Source of the DNA: Moniliophthora roreri
Lineage: Eukaryota > Basidiomycota > Agaricomycetes > Agaricales > Marasmiaceae
Reading direction: 5' to 3'
Assembly (NCBI GenBank): GCA_001466705.2
Contig: LATX02000100.1
Location: forward strand, 992,001-1,056,000
Length of the DNA: 64,000 nt
In this document: positions 11,960-23,729 of the stretch, one piece after another
Numbering within the stretch: position 1 is the first letter of the stretch
Layout of the letters: the number at the start of each line of letters is the position of its first letter
Program-made: the position numbers and the translations under genes
Notes under the pieces: model-generated
Seen by the model: the letters and a program-made list of their open reading frames with translations, nothing else
The model's database searches: none
Told to the model about the DNA's origin: nothing

Positions 11960-14900
11960 CCTAAAACTTTATAAGCTGATTTCTATCACACCCTTCAAAT
12001 TGAGTTTAGCGAATGGAATACATTTGTACTCGCTGCAATTACCCTCGACGTCATTTGCGGTATCCCGGTAGTCAAAGAACAGCATGCACCGCCGGGTTAG
12101 CCACCTCTCCACACTTTGGAGTCTGGTGGGGACAGCACTGACAGATTCCCGGGGGTCACGGAAAACGAGTCTGGATTCCCAGCAGCAGGGTTGACGAGAA
12201 CGTCTGCAAATAGATTGGGTTGCACAAGCGCCAGAATTGGACAGAAGTCGGAGCACAGTCCCAGGTCGTGCGGAACACATGCTGAGGGAGTAATCACGTC
12301 AAGTGGGGAACAACTCGAAACCACCGATCCCAGATGACCTGCTGCATGTCAGTTGCACAGTAAATAGTTTCAAATGAGAACGTACTTTGAGCTTCTGACC
12401 GCCAACACTGCTCAGGGTTTTGTTGCGCCCGAATCAGGCCCTCGGTGCCTACGCCAGCACACAGCCTCAGGGTCCAAGTCTGCAAGACGACTTGCTACCA
12501 GTTATAGGACGACACCACGCATAGCAGATGATATGAAGGCATGCAGACAACTAGACAAGTTGTGAACGACTTGTCTCAGATCGAGGATAACGCTAAAACA
12601 AACGATTAGTTATTCTTCTGCTGAACGATGGGATAGCGCGTTTCCAATGAGCCCAACGGCTTTTCATTTTTGTATTTAGTGATTTACAACATTCTCCGGC
12701 AAGGCCATTATGCATCCATTTCGAATGTCAACCGGCAACTGAACGAATTCGCTCATCAGAAAGCTGACCCGAGAACAGAATTGGAGCACATACATACGCG
12801 TTGCTACCTTGTCCCGGAGGTATCCAATATCTAATTCGCACACGAGATTGATAGATCGGGAAGGCCAAATGGTGCGTATGAATGGAAACGAGGCTAGAGG
12901 AAGCCCATTGGAGTACCTGGCACCGATGTTTTGCGATTGTCGGAGCGTACACAGCGCGCACACTCCTTTGTTGAGGAGGGGAGAGCGACGAAAGGACAGG
13001 CAGAGGTTCTAATTTCAAGCGCCTTACCTGAGGGTTCGTATCAGTCTAAATAGCCGGAAGAGCGGTGAAAGTGGAGCTCACTCGGTGTAGTGAAGTCTTC
13101 ATTGGATTAGAACAGTGGTAGAGGGCGTTGTCATTGCAAGAAAGTGGGTTGTGAGCGCGTTCACTTTCTCAAAAATGACGATGGGATGAAGCGTCCTCAA
13201 GCTAATCGCAGGGTTTGTAGCCCACGCCACACCCCCGCTCCCCTCGGGAAGCCCATGCACCCTGAACACTAAATTAGTCACCAAAAAGGACCAGAGATGC
13301 AGCGGGAGGTGCAGTTCACTGGATATTGCGAATGAAAGTACACATCATATCAGATTTACTGCAGAGCGACTTCCTCGATCGCAAGGGTTGATTCACCATC
13401 CTTACCGAGAGTCGAATTTCAATCGAATGCAATGTATCGCTGGTTGCAGATGACTGGCAGTGACTTTCGGCAATGAACAGCGCTTCCCCCCGTCTAAAAC
13501 GGCGTTCTTCTTGTCCTTTAATTTGGGTGTCATGTCGACTACTGCAAAGTTCGGCCAATGCAAATGCCATACATTGCATTCGATGATGAGGGAGAAGGAA
13601 TTGATACAATCCTTTCGGAACGTTGATTGTATCTAAACAGTACGAAAGGCCTTCAATGCCGAACTTCTCGAGTTCCAAAATCTATGAAGAGGCCAGATAA
13701 AGAAGAGAAGACAAGGGAGACTTCACGCACAGTAATTTCCCACTACATGTTCCTGCACCAAAGAACGCTAAATCCCATCTTCTCCGTCCATTGCGTGGGG
13801 GTAGCCACGCAGTCGGGCTTGAATTCAGTACTGAGAGAAACTGCTAAGTTGAAGATTGAGCGACAGTACTCCGAACTCTGTTCAGCACGAGGGTATATTG
13901 AAAGATACAAATGTGGTGGGAAGGAAAAAGCACACGTGGCCTGGATGCGGCAGCTACCGGTTTGCCGGTTAACGCCGACCGGAAGCTGGATATCCGACTC
14001 CAAGTTATCGATATAGACTAACTCGATTGATTCGGATGGCCTGTGACCTGTGACCTGTCCACCGGATTCAACAATTCAGATGAGGCCTGGCGGTCTGTGA
14101 CCGGCGAAAATTTTCGGATTTTAGCGCTCAAAATCAGCCCAAAACTGCCAAATTTGGGAGATCTTTGGCGGTCACAAATCCGAACCTATTCGACTCTCCG
14201 TGACCTGTGACCATCGGAAAATACATATTCGGAAATTTTGACTCCTGTGACCTGTGACCATCCGAATCAACCGAAATATCCCGAGTCTAGATTTTCGCAC
14301 CCCGTGAGTCTAACCTCGAGGGACATTTCAGATCCTTGGCTGAGCTTCAAATTGTTTTTGCTGAACCTACCTTCCGGGCTCCCGCCTGCAGCAGGTGTTT
14401 ATGCTGAACCTGGATCCATCATACCCAGCTTCCGACCTCCTGATCTATGCCAAACCCAGACCCATCACTAGGTCTAATAATCAGGTTCCTCTCATTTCGT
14501 TACGCTTCAAGTTGGAAGAAAGGTCCGGAAAGAGGCTGTCAAGCAGCATTGATCGGATGGACGTCAGAAAACGTCAAGTGCGTGTCGCATTTCTGATAGT
14601 GTCTGATAGCGTCCATTAACATCTCATTAGGTATCACTCACCACTGTTATGAATATCGAAAAGATGACCACGGAAAGCCCCGAGCAACGACTCTGGTCGA
14701 CCTAACGGAGCCCAACAAAAAACCGCCTGCACGACGTGATCCACCCGCCGTTCATCGGATTGGTCGGATGTCATCTCCGAGATAAGATGGAGCCTGCGGA
14801 GACTTATCAGAGGATAAGTTCTGCGTGAGTGGTAGATGAGACGCGTGCACCTGACAAGGTTGACGCGTCTTGCTTTCGCACTCCCAACATCTGTCACATC

Positions 14901-15400
14901 ACGCCGCCTTCACAGAACTTAGAAGTTTTTCGAAATCTTCATACCTTTGTCTCCTGCTCATCGTGAACCGAGCAGAACTTATCATCAGTTGGCGCTCGTC
15001 GAGGAGCCTATCTGCCATCCGACCTCTCAACGCTCGGATGACGGCGGATCATCCTCACCATCAGTTACACAGCCGGTGAGTTGGAGTGAAACGAGAGTAG
15101 GAGGTGACGAACTCACCGACGACTACCCTCGTGTAAATCAAGTGCAAACGCCTCGTTTAAACCTGATTATTGCCCAACTGCTGGTTTCCTTGTCACAGCT
15201 AATGATTACCCCCAGACTCCTTGCCCGCCTCTCTTTGCGGGCTTGCCGTCATCGGCGGTTGTGCCGAACCAAGAACATTATACATAGCGAGCCAACTCGC
15301 AGCTTCGACCAACTGACACCTAGTTTCCAGAAATTTCTCTCCGATTTTCATCTGAATCCAATAACAGAAGAGACCACATAAACGTGCCCTGAGCCTTACT
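11960..15400. other. Gene-poor stretch
   Basis: About 3.4 kb with only short, mutually overlapping frames on both strands. No domain, tRNA or spliced gene is apparent apart from the palindromic element at 14.0-14.3 kb. Confidence 0.45.
14014..14289. mobile_element. MITE-like palindromic element with gtgacctgtgacc repeats
   Basis: Both ends carry an inverted ttgattcggatgg (left near 14027, right near 14261), and further out an inverted tagact. Inside are repeated gtgacctgtgacc motifs. About 75 bp of the interior (aaaactgccaaattt, ccgaacctattcg, ctccgtgacc) recurs in the hAT element at 43906-44360, suggesting related elements. I could not find a clear target duplication, so the edges are approximate. 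Confidence 0.5.
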
Positions 15401-15402
15401 AG

Positions 15403-15410
15403 TATAAAAG
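15403..15410 (+). promoter_or_regulatory. TATA box of the secreted cysteine-rich gene
   Basis: tataaaag 58 nt upstream of the ATG at 15468, a canonical core promoter position for a short-leader fungal gene. Confidence 0.6.
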
Positions 15411-15467
15411 GCCCAAGGCCCGCAAGAGCTGTTTTCACCAACCAGCACTTGTATCCATGACCGTGAC

Positions 15468-15773
15468 ATGAAGTTCAACCTAAATATTGTCTCTACTATC
15501 CTTGCTCTTGCCGTTTCCAGCGCTTTGGCAAATTGCCCTCACGGTTACCACAGCTATCCCTGTGGTGAGCGTAAGTACAATGCAATTTCTTTTTGTTGTG
15601 GTATATACATTCCTTACTTTTCAAGCAAAGAGCAGTCCCTTGACGGATGCGAGACTCGCACCTATGGTACGTTTTTTTTTTTTTTTTACCTTTCTAGCGC
15701 AATTACTCAAGTAAGCCCCACAGATGCACAATGCTTGGTTACTTGTGAGTGCCCCCCCGGGCCCCATGGATGA
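15468..15773 (+). CDS. Small secreted cysteine-rich protein
   Basis: Three exons (15468-15570, 15631-15666, 15724-15773) join in frame to 62 residues. The N terminus MKFNLNIVSTILALAVSSA is a classic signal peptide, with probable cleavage after SALA. The mature part is about 40 residues with six cysteines (CPHGYHSYPC, then DGC, QC, TCEC) and ends PPGPHG. The splice sites were chosen because only this combination keeps all cysteines in one frame; gtgagc at 15565 is an alternative first donor that would remove three residues. Size, signal and cysteine content fit effector-like small secreted proteins of fungi. I do not recognise a named family. Confidence 0.65.
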   Translation: MKFNLNIVSTILALAVSSALANCPHGYHSYPCGERKYNAISFCCGIYIPYFSSKEQSLDGCETRTYGTFFFFFYLSSAITQVSPTDAQCLVTCECPPGPHG

Positions 15774-16516
15774 TCTGTGGTCGATGGTCGTCATGGGTGA
15801 GTGGTACATGGATTTTGAGCCAACTATTCATTGATCATGAAACTAGACGGCGCGGAACTACACAAGTGGAATCTCAAATTTACCACTCAAAGGAGTGATT
15901 TTCTAGTTATGATACAGACTTTTTTTGTAATGTCAAATACCTTTTGCATTGGTGGCTGGAGCTTGAGTGTCCAAATCATCTGCAAATGCATACATTCCAC
16001 GGAAGCAATCATTGAGTGAGTCTTGGCGCAAAAAGTGTGTCAAGTAAATCTTCGCCTCTCTTCTCGTTGAAATGAACAGGTTCTCGTCCTGCCAGTCATG
16101 GTATAGAGAATGCGTATATCTATGGGTATATAATTGATATCGGTGCTTATAATAACCTTTTCGATTCAGACGTCTGTAACTCGTGTTGTTTCCGTTACCT
16201 CTCACAGCAACGACTACCGAGGTAAATCGCTCACACAACGCTGAAGCACTTTTGAATCTGTCATCGATAACCCTTAACTTTCCAAGCTGAAGTCGACAGC
16301 ACCACTTGGATTTGTCGATGCAGATTCGAACTGAATCAACATGCAACTTAGGTATTTGTCACTCAGGCTGCAGGCGGCACCTCCCGAGTGAGGACATACG
16401 ATAAAGAATCGACGATCACAAGCGAAACATTGGGACAAACACTTTTTTTTTTTTACATTTGAAAGTCCCTATGAGCGTCAATAAACGGACGCCATGTCAC
16501 CATCCAAAAACCTGCT
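15774..16516. other. Intergenic, nothing recognised
   Basis: About 740 bp, AT-rich, no supported gene. Confidence 0.45.
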
Positions 16517-16876
16517 TCAATCCATCTGCTTCCCTCCATCCAAGTAAAGCTTCCTAAAACTGCATCCTTCACCCACCCTCTCCCAATACTCGATACGCAC
16601 TTCCTTCTCCCAAGTTGGCTTGGACTTTTCCCACAGAGTCGCATAATATGGTTTCGTAAGCTGCTCCTTCTCAAACCATTCACGAGAGGCATTCCAGATC
16701 TCAACGAGACGAAAGTGGCCTGGTTGTTCTGGGTCCTGGAAGACGTCAAAGAGAAGGCATTCAGGCTCTTTGCTGCAGGCTGCCCAAACGGGGCGGTGAG
16801 CCTCTTTGAATTGTTCAATCATGGAGGGTTTGACATCAAAGTCGACGAATAGGGTGAGCTGTTTTGGAGATGACAT
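16517..16876 (-). CDS. ABM-domain (antibiotic biosynthesis monooxygenase-like) protein
   Basis: A single exon of 119 residues starting MSSPKQLTLFVDFDVKP. The sequence shows the dimeric alpha-beta barrel pattern: a first strand, then MIEQFKEAHRPVW, CLLFDVFQDPEQPGHFRLVEIW with the typical hydrophobic strand ending in E-W, and a C-terminal helix with LTKPYYATLW. Members of this fold act as small cofactor-free monooxygenases or as enzymes of unknown substrate. The open frame extends upstream in frame to 17014, but the extension lacks a domain match, so the internal ATG is preferred. Confidence 0.82.
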   Translation of the reverse strand: MSSPKQLTLFVDFDVKPSMIEQFKEAHRPVWAACSKEPECLLFDVFQDPEQPGHFRLVEIWNASREWFEKEQLTKPYYATLWEKSKPTWEKEVRIEYWERVGEGCSFRKLYLDGGKQMD

Positions 16877-17290
16877 TGTGGGTTGATATGATATGCTGGT
16901 TCGCTGTGCGCAAGCTGATGTTTGATCGTAACGTGTGAGAGAGAGTAGGTCTATAATGCATGCATGAGTAGGTATATGAATAAAAAGAGAACAAACGATA
17001 TCGTACCTCCTCACGGATCAGGATGGTAGTAAACGGTTGATCAGAGGAAGTTGAAAGCAGAATCAGCAATGTACACTGCGTTCATTTTTTGTTTTCCGAA
17101 CCCTCGGCTCGTATCCGATTGGTCCGGCCAGTTTCCGAGGTTTACGAATCGACAAGCGGCGCAAATGAAAAAAGTCCAACTCTTGAAGTACTGCAAAACT
17201 TGTGTCTTGTGGATTGAACTCTTGCAGAAGCATGAAGACGAGAATGTCAATTAATCCTGGAAAAAAAAAACATCTAGCTGTCATAATGGA

Positions 17291-17388
17291 TGGGGGTACC
17301 GCGGATCGAACGCGGGACCTTCAGAATGATTAACCACTTTGGCGTTGACAACTTCAGTCTGCTGCTCTCCCAGCTGAGCTATACCCCC
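17291..17388 (-). tRNA. tRNA-Phe (GAA), intron-containing
   Basis: The acceptor stem GGGGGTA pairs with TACCCCC. The T arm is CCGCG-TTCGATC-CGCGG and the anticodon loop reads CTGAAG. An intron of about 25 nt starts after position 37 (minus strand ttgtcaacgcc...). One anticodon-stem pair (27-43) is a G-A mismatch. Discriminator base A. Confidence 0.88.
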
Positions 17389-17905
17389 GGCAACCAAGTA
17401 CCAAGTTTAGCTTTATGTATGGCTCATTCATCCTCAAAAGTCCTTTCCCCATCAAGCTATCACGTCAGAGTTCCTTCAGAAGAAACGGGGTGATTGGGTG
17501 CTTTCTGCGGCCTTCAATACGCAAGTATCCCAATGTTGACGACTCGGAAGGACCTACGAAATGACGTGTAATGTCTCTTGTATGTCGCGAGCAACCGTAC
17601 CTGCCAGTGACAGAAAGTGGTATCAATGCATTGTTAACAGCCGGTAGGGAACGAGCGACGTAGATCCTTATTACACTATCGAAAAATATGGTGTGATAGG
17701 CAAACCATGATTGATTCTGGGCGAAAAAGGTAATTAGGCTGAAAGGCAGTGGAGTCGTCCAGTTTTCCTTTCCTTTTCACTTTGCCTGCTGAGCTTTCGG
17801 GCCGCCTGAGCGCATCAAGTGGGCCGATCCATGAGAACAAAAGGAAGGGATGTCTGCCGGTGGTGGTAAACAGGAGAATTAGACTCAAAGACAAATTGCT
17901 TCGGC
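17389..17905. other. Spacer between two tRNA genes
   Basis: About 520 bp without a supported gene. Confidence 0.45.
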
Positions 17906-18006
17906 GCATTAATGGGGTAGTGGTAACCTGGGTCGTTGCCATCCGTTGGTATTACGCTCATGTTATAAGCTTCGACCCGCCGGGGGTTCGATTCCCCCTT
18001 AATGCA
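17906..18006 (+). tRNA. tRNA-Gly (GCC), intron-containing
   Basis: The acceptor GCATTAA pairs with TTAATGC. The anticodon stem GGTCG pairs with CGACC around loop TTGCCA, and the T arm is GGGGG-TTCGATT-CCCCC. The intron of about 30 nt follows position 37 (tccgttggtattacgc...). Confidence 0.85.
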
Positions 18007-18102
18007 CAAAACCGTTGGATGGCATCAATTTTTCCTTCGGTATATTAATTATTCTTACTTGCGAGGTCTTTACACTCAACAGCTAACGACTTCGTGCATG
18101 AC

Positions 18103-18103
<1 letters not shown>

Positions 18104-18134
<31 letters not shown>
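18104..18134 (+). repeat. Poly-A homopolymer run
   Basis: 31 consecutive A in the sequence shown, just downstream of the tRNA-Gly gene. Its exact length is unreliable in any assembly. Confidence 0.8.
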
Positions 18135-18135
<1 letters not shown>

Positions 18136-18218
18136 AGAAAATCATAATCATACACCCAAGAAATACAAACAGATCCTCTACATCAATAAAGACCGTCCAT
18201 TCGTGAGTAGTGTATCCA

Positions 18219-19643
18219 TCAAACCATATCCTTCGCCTCTGCATCCGAACTACTACCAATCTCCTTCTCCCTATCGGACCCAGACCCCGTCCCCGTCCCC
18301 GTCCCCGTCTCTGACCTTTGCCCAGTCGAAACATCCCTCGCTCCTGGCAACTCGAGGACAACATGCTGATCGTTATCCGTGTCCACCGTTGTCGTCCCAT
18401 GTCCATGCTGTCCAGGTCTAAACGCCAAACTCCTCGTTCCAGCCTCCGTCGTAGTATGCGTATGAATCCGATTAAAATCGATCCTAGTCGTTTTGGTCGT
18501 AATCGTCCTATCATAGTCTTGTCCACGAGCAACTCGGACAATGATGAGAAGTTCTGCTATGCCCTGCCAGATCATCATGAGAACAATTGTTTAGAACAAC
18601 GAGGAAAGGGGGACAAACCTGAATACTCGAATACTCCAACAAGATCAAATTCTGCACATTACTCTTGAACCCAAACGCAAACACAAAAATGACATCAAAC
18701 ACGAAATACAACGCTGCGCTTTCAACGAGCGTTGCTGTGATGGATGTGTATGTCTTTGCGTGTTCGTCACCAAGCGAATCGATAATTTGTTTTCGGACTG
18801 TAAGGAGTCTTGTTGATACGAGGACTGTGAAGAGGAGGTTGAATGTACATGAAAGTACTAGAAAGGCGATTTGGACTTGGATGTTGAAGAAGACGGCGGC
18901 TTCTTGTGCGAAATGCATTACTGCGATTGAGAGGGCTGAGGATACGAAAACCAAAAAAAAACAAAGGTGAGAAATGATCAGTACAGAGGTAGGGAAAAAT
19001 GACGACGACGACGACGACGACACACCAATAATAGCGAGATAAACCGTTGACATGAGCACTGCAACCCAAATTTGATAGTTCCAAATAACGAAGCACCGGT
19101 AAAGTAAGAGGAGATCCATTATCCATATCATCACAAAGTTGCTGTCCTCAGGGTCAGCAAAGGGCTCGCGTTTTCGTCCGTCCGGAAGAAACGTAAAAAA
19201 AAAAAACTGTACGCACCTATCAATAGCCATGCGATTCCACCAATAGTCAAACTCGTTTATAATCAAGTCCTCTGGAGTTCTATATCCCACAAAGTTGATC
19301 CAAATATCCTCCGTGTAACGAGCGTTGCATGCGAATCCCATGGTACTCAGGATAAATGTGCTGACGACGTAAGCGTATAGTAGACGAACTTGCCATCTTC
19401 CTAGTTTGGTACGAGAGGAGTGGGAACCACGGCGGATGGCATTGAAGGCTTGAATTGAGAGGAGGAAGAATATGCCTGTTATGATGATGACGAAGAAGCA
19501 AGTTGGGGTTAGGAAGGGTGCAAGAAAATAAATTGGGACGTACCGTAAACGAACGCAGCGAGGATCATACCGTCCAAACGAGATCTCTGCAACCACAAGT
19601 CTCGTGGAAGGGTATCTGTACTTGCACTGGCATCGCCAGCCAT
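18219..19643 (-). CDS. Seven-transmembrane fungal membrane protein
   Basis: Five exons (19643-19544, 19475-19217, 19141-19026, 18935-18619, 18563-18219) join to 378 residues. The protein starts MAGDASASTDTLPRD and has about seven hydrophobic helices, for example AAFVYGGIFFLLSIQAF, LLYAYVVSTFILSTMG, MIWIMDLLLLYRCFVIW, FNIQVQIAFLVLSCTF and VESAALYFVFDVIFVFAF. LLLLYRCFVIW is typical of an uncharacterised agaricomycete seven-TM family. The cytosolic tail is rich in Thr/Ser/Gly, with GTGTGTGSGSD encoded by a short GTCCCC repeat. An N-out receptor-like topology is plausible, but no ligand or G-protein motif is visible. The second intron holds a GAC-type microsatellite near 19005-19020. Confidence 0.85.
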
Positions 19644-19807
19644 GGTCAGGATAAGCGGGGGGGTAGGCGAGTAAGAATTGGGGAGCAGGATTTCCGGAGC
19701 AACACGGTTATAAGAGTATGGAATTGCTCATGGGCAAATAAGAAGCGCACGACACGAGGCGAGTGCCGAGCATGTGGAACGATCCGATGAGGTTAACGGT
19801 GTTCCGA

Positions 19808-20060
19808 TTATTGACAGGACCAGATGGAAGGAGTGAAAACCTACAAAAACATTGAATGAAGCTATGTGAATATACATGGATAGCCCAGAGAAAAGAACAC
19901 TTGTCCAACTCACAGGAATGTCAACCGCATAAGCTTCTTGTCCGCTTGATTTGAGATCAATATGTAAAAAAAAAATGATAGCAAATTCGGTGATGGCGAT
20001 GGTCAATCCGAAGAGGCTAGAACGAAGCTTCGAATTCCAACTTTGACCACAAACGCCCAT
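19808..20060 (-). CDS. Possible small membrane protein (uncertain)
   Basis: Two exons (20060-19914 and 19840-19808) would give 59 residues starting MGVCGQSWNSKLRSSLFG, with one hydrophobic segment (LTIAITEFAIIFFLHI). The splice donor gtgagt and acceptor ttgtag are good. There is no domain match, and the start lies only 24 nt from the oppositely directed cupin start, which leaves little room for two promoters. It may be a non-coding transcript or nothing. Confidence 0.25.
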
Positions 20061-20083
20061 CTCTCCTCATCGTCCCTCCTTCC

Positions 20084-20813
20084 ATGGCCACAGACTCTGC
20101 AACCCTCATCTCTTCACTCGGTCTCCTGGAACACCCTGCAGGCGGTAACTCTTCCACTTTTTAACGTCCTCCGCTTGGCCCTCCGCTGACAACGGCATCA
20201 CCGTAACCAGGCTACTTTTCCGAAACAGACCGCCGTAAAACAGAAATTCCTACCCCCTTTCGAGATGGTGAGTACCCCCAAAATACCAAACTAGGCATAT
20301 AAGGATAATAATTAACAAAACACACCCGGAATCGCGCAGACGCTGCACTACGAAACCTCGCAACGACGATTTACTACCTCTTGACCAAGCAAAGCCCAAC
20401 AGGGATCATCTTACGGGAGAATTCTGTCGTACGTCATTGCCCCGCCCATATCAAAGGCTCCAATTAAAAATATATATATATCAACCCAATGACAGGCATA
20501 CCATATGCATCACCTCGGCCGTATGGAATACACTCTGATCACACCCGCTTCAACTCTTGGACAGGCGCCAAAGATTGAAAAGAAGGTGCTTGGACCGGAA
20601 AATCGGCTTATCGTAGTAGAACCAGGCGTTTGGAAATTTGCTCGGTTGCTAGAGGGAGAAGAGAATTGCTTGATGACGATGCTTCTCGTTCCGGGGTTTT
20701 CATTGGACGATCACGAGTTTTTGACGATGGATAGTCTCAAGGCGCTTTTTGAGGGCGTTGAAGGGGGTGAAGAGAGGATTAAAGAGTTTGAGGCGTATAC
20801 GTGGAAGAATTGA
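20084..20813 (+). CDS. DUF985-type cupin protein
   Basis: Four exons (20084-20144, 20211-20267, 20340-20428, 20496-20813) join to 174 residues. Diagnostic blocks in order: LLEHPAGGYFSETDR, LATTIYYLLTKQSP, AYHMHHLGRMEYTLITP, LGPENRLIVVEPGVWKFARL and LVPGFSLDDHEFLT, matching the double-stranded beta-helix (cupin_5) fold of DUF985 proteins. His residues in YHMHH and Glu in RMEYTL sit where metal ligands occur in cupins. The family is widespread in bacteria and fungi; its substrate is not established. All introns are short and in good phase. Confidence 0.88.
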
Positions 20814-21480
20814 ACGTTGGATGGTTGTATATTGTTGTACGATTAGCCTTGGTTTGGCAATGAATAGCTTGGAATGTTACCACTAAGACGGCGCTTTTTT
20901 TCTCCCACAGCTCAGCAATACCGAGACACTTGGTAACCATGTTCGGTACAGTATCATTCAAAGTTCAAAAGAATTGATTCTCAGACCTAGACCTTAATCA
21001 ACGCCCGTACGTTTTTAATGTAGAAGAACCGGGATTACTCACAACAAGCTCCGGGGTGCCTGGTTGCATGGCTGGTTGGTTGTAAGGGGATAGGATGGCA
21101 AGGGCATTTCCTCGGAGTTCTCATTTTTTGATGAAAGGTTATCGATAGACAAATAGGCAAGATCCATGACGTTCCGAATCTTGGCCGGCGCGGATGATGA
21201 ATCAAATAGTCCAAGGAATTCGCAAGAAGTCAGTATTCATCCATTCCCCGCGCTCACCTCAAGTGTTCATGTTTGGCTGATCTTGGCTAAAGGGCAAGGT
21301 TGGCATGATAGGAACCGCAGAGCAGTCTCGAATTGCGAGAAGATTTGCAGTGCTTCGGGACACTTTTCACCTGCATGACATGTATACATACCCAATCATT
21401 ATATTGTCACTCTGAGATTTTGGAGATGAATAGGTGAGAAAAAAAAATGCACTCATGAGGTACGGCTCATGCATGCCATG
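20814..21480. other. Intergenic, no gene seen
   Basis: About 670 bp with no supported coding sequence. CpG becomes rare toward the right edge, where the decayed duplication begins. Confidence 0.45.
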
Positions 21481-21498
21481 TCATTCAACCATGTCATT

Positions 21499-21770
21499 GC
21501 ATGTTTGAACTTTCAATATAACACACACTCTAGATCCAGATTCTAGAGGCCATCCCCTGAAAATCAAAGATGAGAACATGATAGGACAGCTTCAATACCA
21601 AGAGAAATGTTACAACTCAAGTATGCATGCCATTTGACTGTGAGGTTGCATGTTTGAATTTTCAATATAATGCACACTCTGGATCATCATCCAGATTCTA
21701 TAGACTATCTCCTGAAAATCAAAGATGAGAACATGATAGCATAGCTTCAATATCAAGAGATGTACCATTG
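21499..21770 (+). repeat. Two-copy tandem repeat, about 150-bp unit
   Basis: gcatgtttgaa, ttcaatataa and tgaaaatcaaagatgagaac occur twice, at about 21499-21610 and 21649-21770, with mostly transition differences. Confidence 0.7.
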
Positions 21771-22921
21771 TCCATTGAACTATTGAAAGCTTGGTATCAT
21801 CCACATGTCATCAACCTCCTCCACCAAGCATTGACTTGACCTCTCTTTTTTTTGCCCATCACTGGTAGAAATGGTTACAATGAGAGAGCTGCAAAGCTGA
21901 TGCCAAGTATCCTATTGACTCGCTGCAGGACAGTGTGACAAGTGAGGGAATGATGGTGGGTGTATGGTGAAGTTTTGAATTCCATGCATTCCAAAAATTA
22001 GCACTCAAATGACTCTTTTGGTTCATGTCGTGAAATAGCAGTTTTGGTCATCAAACAATGATAGCCCCTGTTACATGTCTTTGATCAGTTTTACCAGGTG
22101 ACATGCACTCTGCTGGTTAATACATGTTTTACCTTATATTTCACCTCTTATTCTGTTTCATGTCTTAGTATTTATATGTGTACACTCAGTATTGCTATGA
22201 ATAATCAACAGCACTTGTGTACTCTTTCCCTGTGTGCACCTCAGTCTCATCTCTCTGAAATAGTGCTGCTGCAACAGTTCACACCATCATCACACTCCTT
22301 TGCAGCCATCAAGAAAGGTTGGTTATTCTTTGACTTGGATAAGGCAAGATTACCTCTGTTTATGCCAAAAAGTTATAATGATTCTTGAAAAGTCAGCAGA
22401 TATGAACCTTCAGCCAGGTGCTCACTCCTTTCTCTTGGATTGTGGGACTGAATATCCAGAGAATTTACACTAGACATAGACATTGTATATAACTGCTACT
22501 TCTGAAATGTGGGTTGGCATGATGTATTGGTGAGGTGCAGCTGCCAGTGGTGCTGGGTTCTGCACAGGAACATCCAGGCTCCGACTCGGATTGCTTGTGT
22601 GATCATTGGGAAGACGGAACATCAAAGAATGGTCAGAGTGGTGTCTCATCGGAAGTGGGAAATTGGTGCGTCTTCTCAGGTTTTCCGCTTGTTGAGTACT
22701 TATATCAAGGATCCTTCAGAACAAGCAAAATCCCGTAACAAAAGACCGTAGTATGGTCAAATGAACCAAATAGAGTCGAGGAGACCTAGGCGGGCTAACT
22801 GCTTGGGCCTAAAATTCACACCGTTTCCATTGATGCCTAACACTCGTCTCTTGGGAAGAATCCAGATCAAAGTCAAAACAATTTCATTCTGTTAGGCCAC
22901 AGGAAATAGACAATGACAAGA

Positions 22922-23111
22922 CACTTGGTCAAACTCACTAAAGAATGATTTGACAGATCTCGGGTCAGCCACCAGCTTCGTTTGACTGTGTGGCTGAAGT
23001 GCCATTTGTTTGTTGCTACTTGGTCAAACTCACTAAAGAATGATTTGACAGATCTTGGGTCAGCCACCAGCTTTGTTTGACTGTGTAGCTGAAGTGCCCA
23101 TTCGTTCGTTG
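22922..23111 (+). repeat. 95-bp tandem duplication
   Basis: Two 95-bp units start at cttggtcaaactcactaaag (22924 and 23019). They differ mainly at CpG positions (ctcggg/cttggg, cttcgt/ctttgt, ttgtttg/tcgttcg). Confidence 0.85.
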
Positions 23112-23729
23112 CTTCGATGACCCAAAGTCTGCGAGAGGTCTTGTATGGGAACTCAATGCCCAGGGACTGAGATATACAAGGGACCGAACATGATGAAGGT
23201 TACCGCTGCGGACATAGGAATACCCGGTACGTTGCATTTGATTGTCACACCATATACCAGCTCATAGTGTCGTGCTTCACTGCCAGTGGCCAGTTGCAAA
23301 GCATAGGTCCATATTCTGTCAGCCCAACTTTCTTTGGATTCCTCTTTCTTTGCCTGACAGAACATTAGTACACCGAATGCTTCCAATGTGCCTACATGTC
23401 CTCGAGGGTGCAGCTGTTCTGGGGCAACTTATAATTCTCGGCCTCTCGAAATAATGTCAACGAAATAGATGTATTATATTTGTCACTAAGTACTAATATG
23501 CTGTATCAATATCCTCGCTGTCCTTGCAAAGTCACTTCTTTCTGTACAGTGGAGGTCAGTTGGGAAACAGACCCAGAACTTGCGCTCTCCAATCCTGCAT
23601 TAACGGTTTTGCCCAAGGAGGTACCTTCTGAGTGGGTTGTATAGAAGATACAGACAAGGTATTGTTCCAAGACTCGGATGGAACAGGGACAGACTGCAGT
23701 TGCGATATTCTGCGCTGCACATAGCGGGA

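Larger units (their letters stand above)
21490..23450 (+). repeat. Segmental duplication, left copy (partner 28930-30490)
   Basis: Several blocks match the partner in order: tgaaagcttggtatcatc, then ttacctctgtttatg, then ctcatcggaagtgg and ttttccgcttgttgagt, then the cctaacactcgtctcttggg-like block, and finally cgatgcttccaatgtgcct with cagctgttctgg. The left part of this copy has lost most CpG, whereas the partner is CpG-rich, so differences concentrate at CpG sites. No intact gene lies inside. Confidence 0.7.

Noticed and set aside
16877..17014. In-frame 5' extension of the ABM protein.
   Set aside because: The extension has no domain or credible targeting signal; the internal ATG matches the usual start of the fold.
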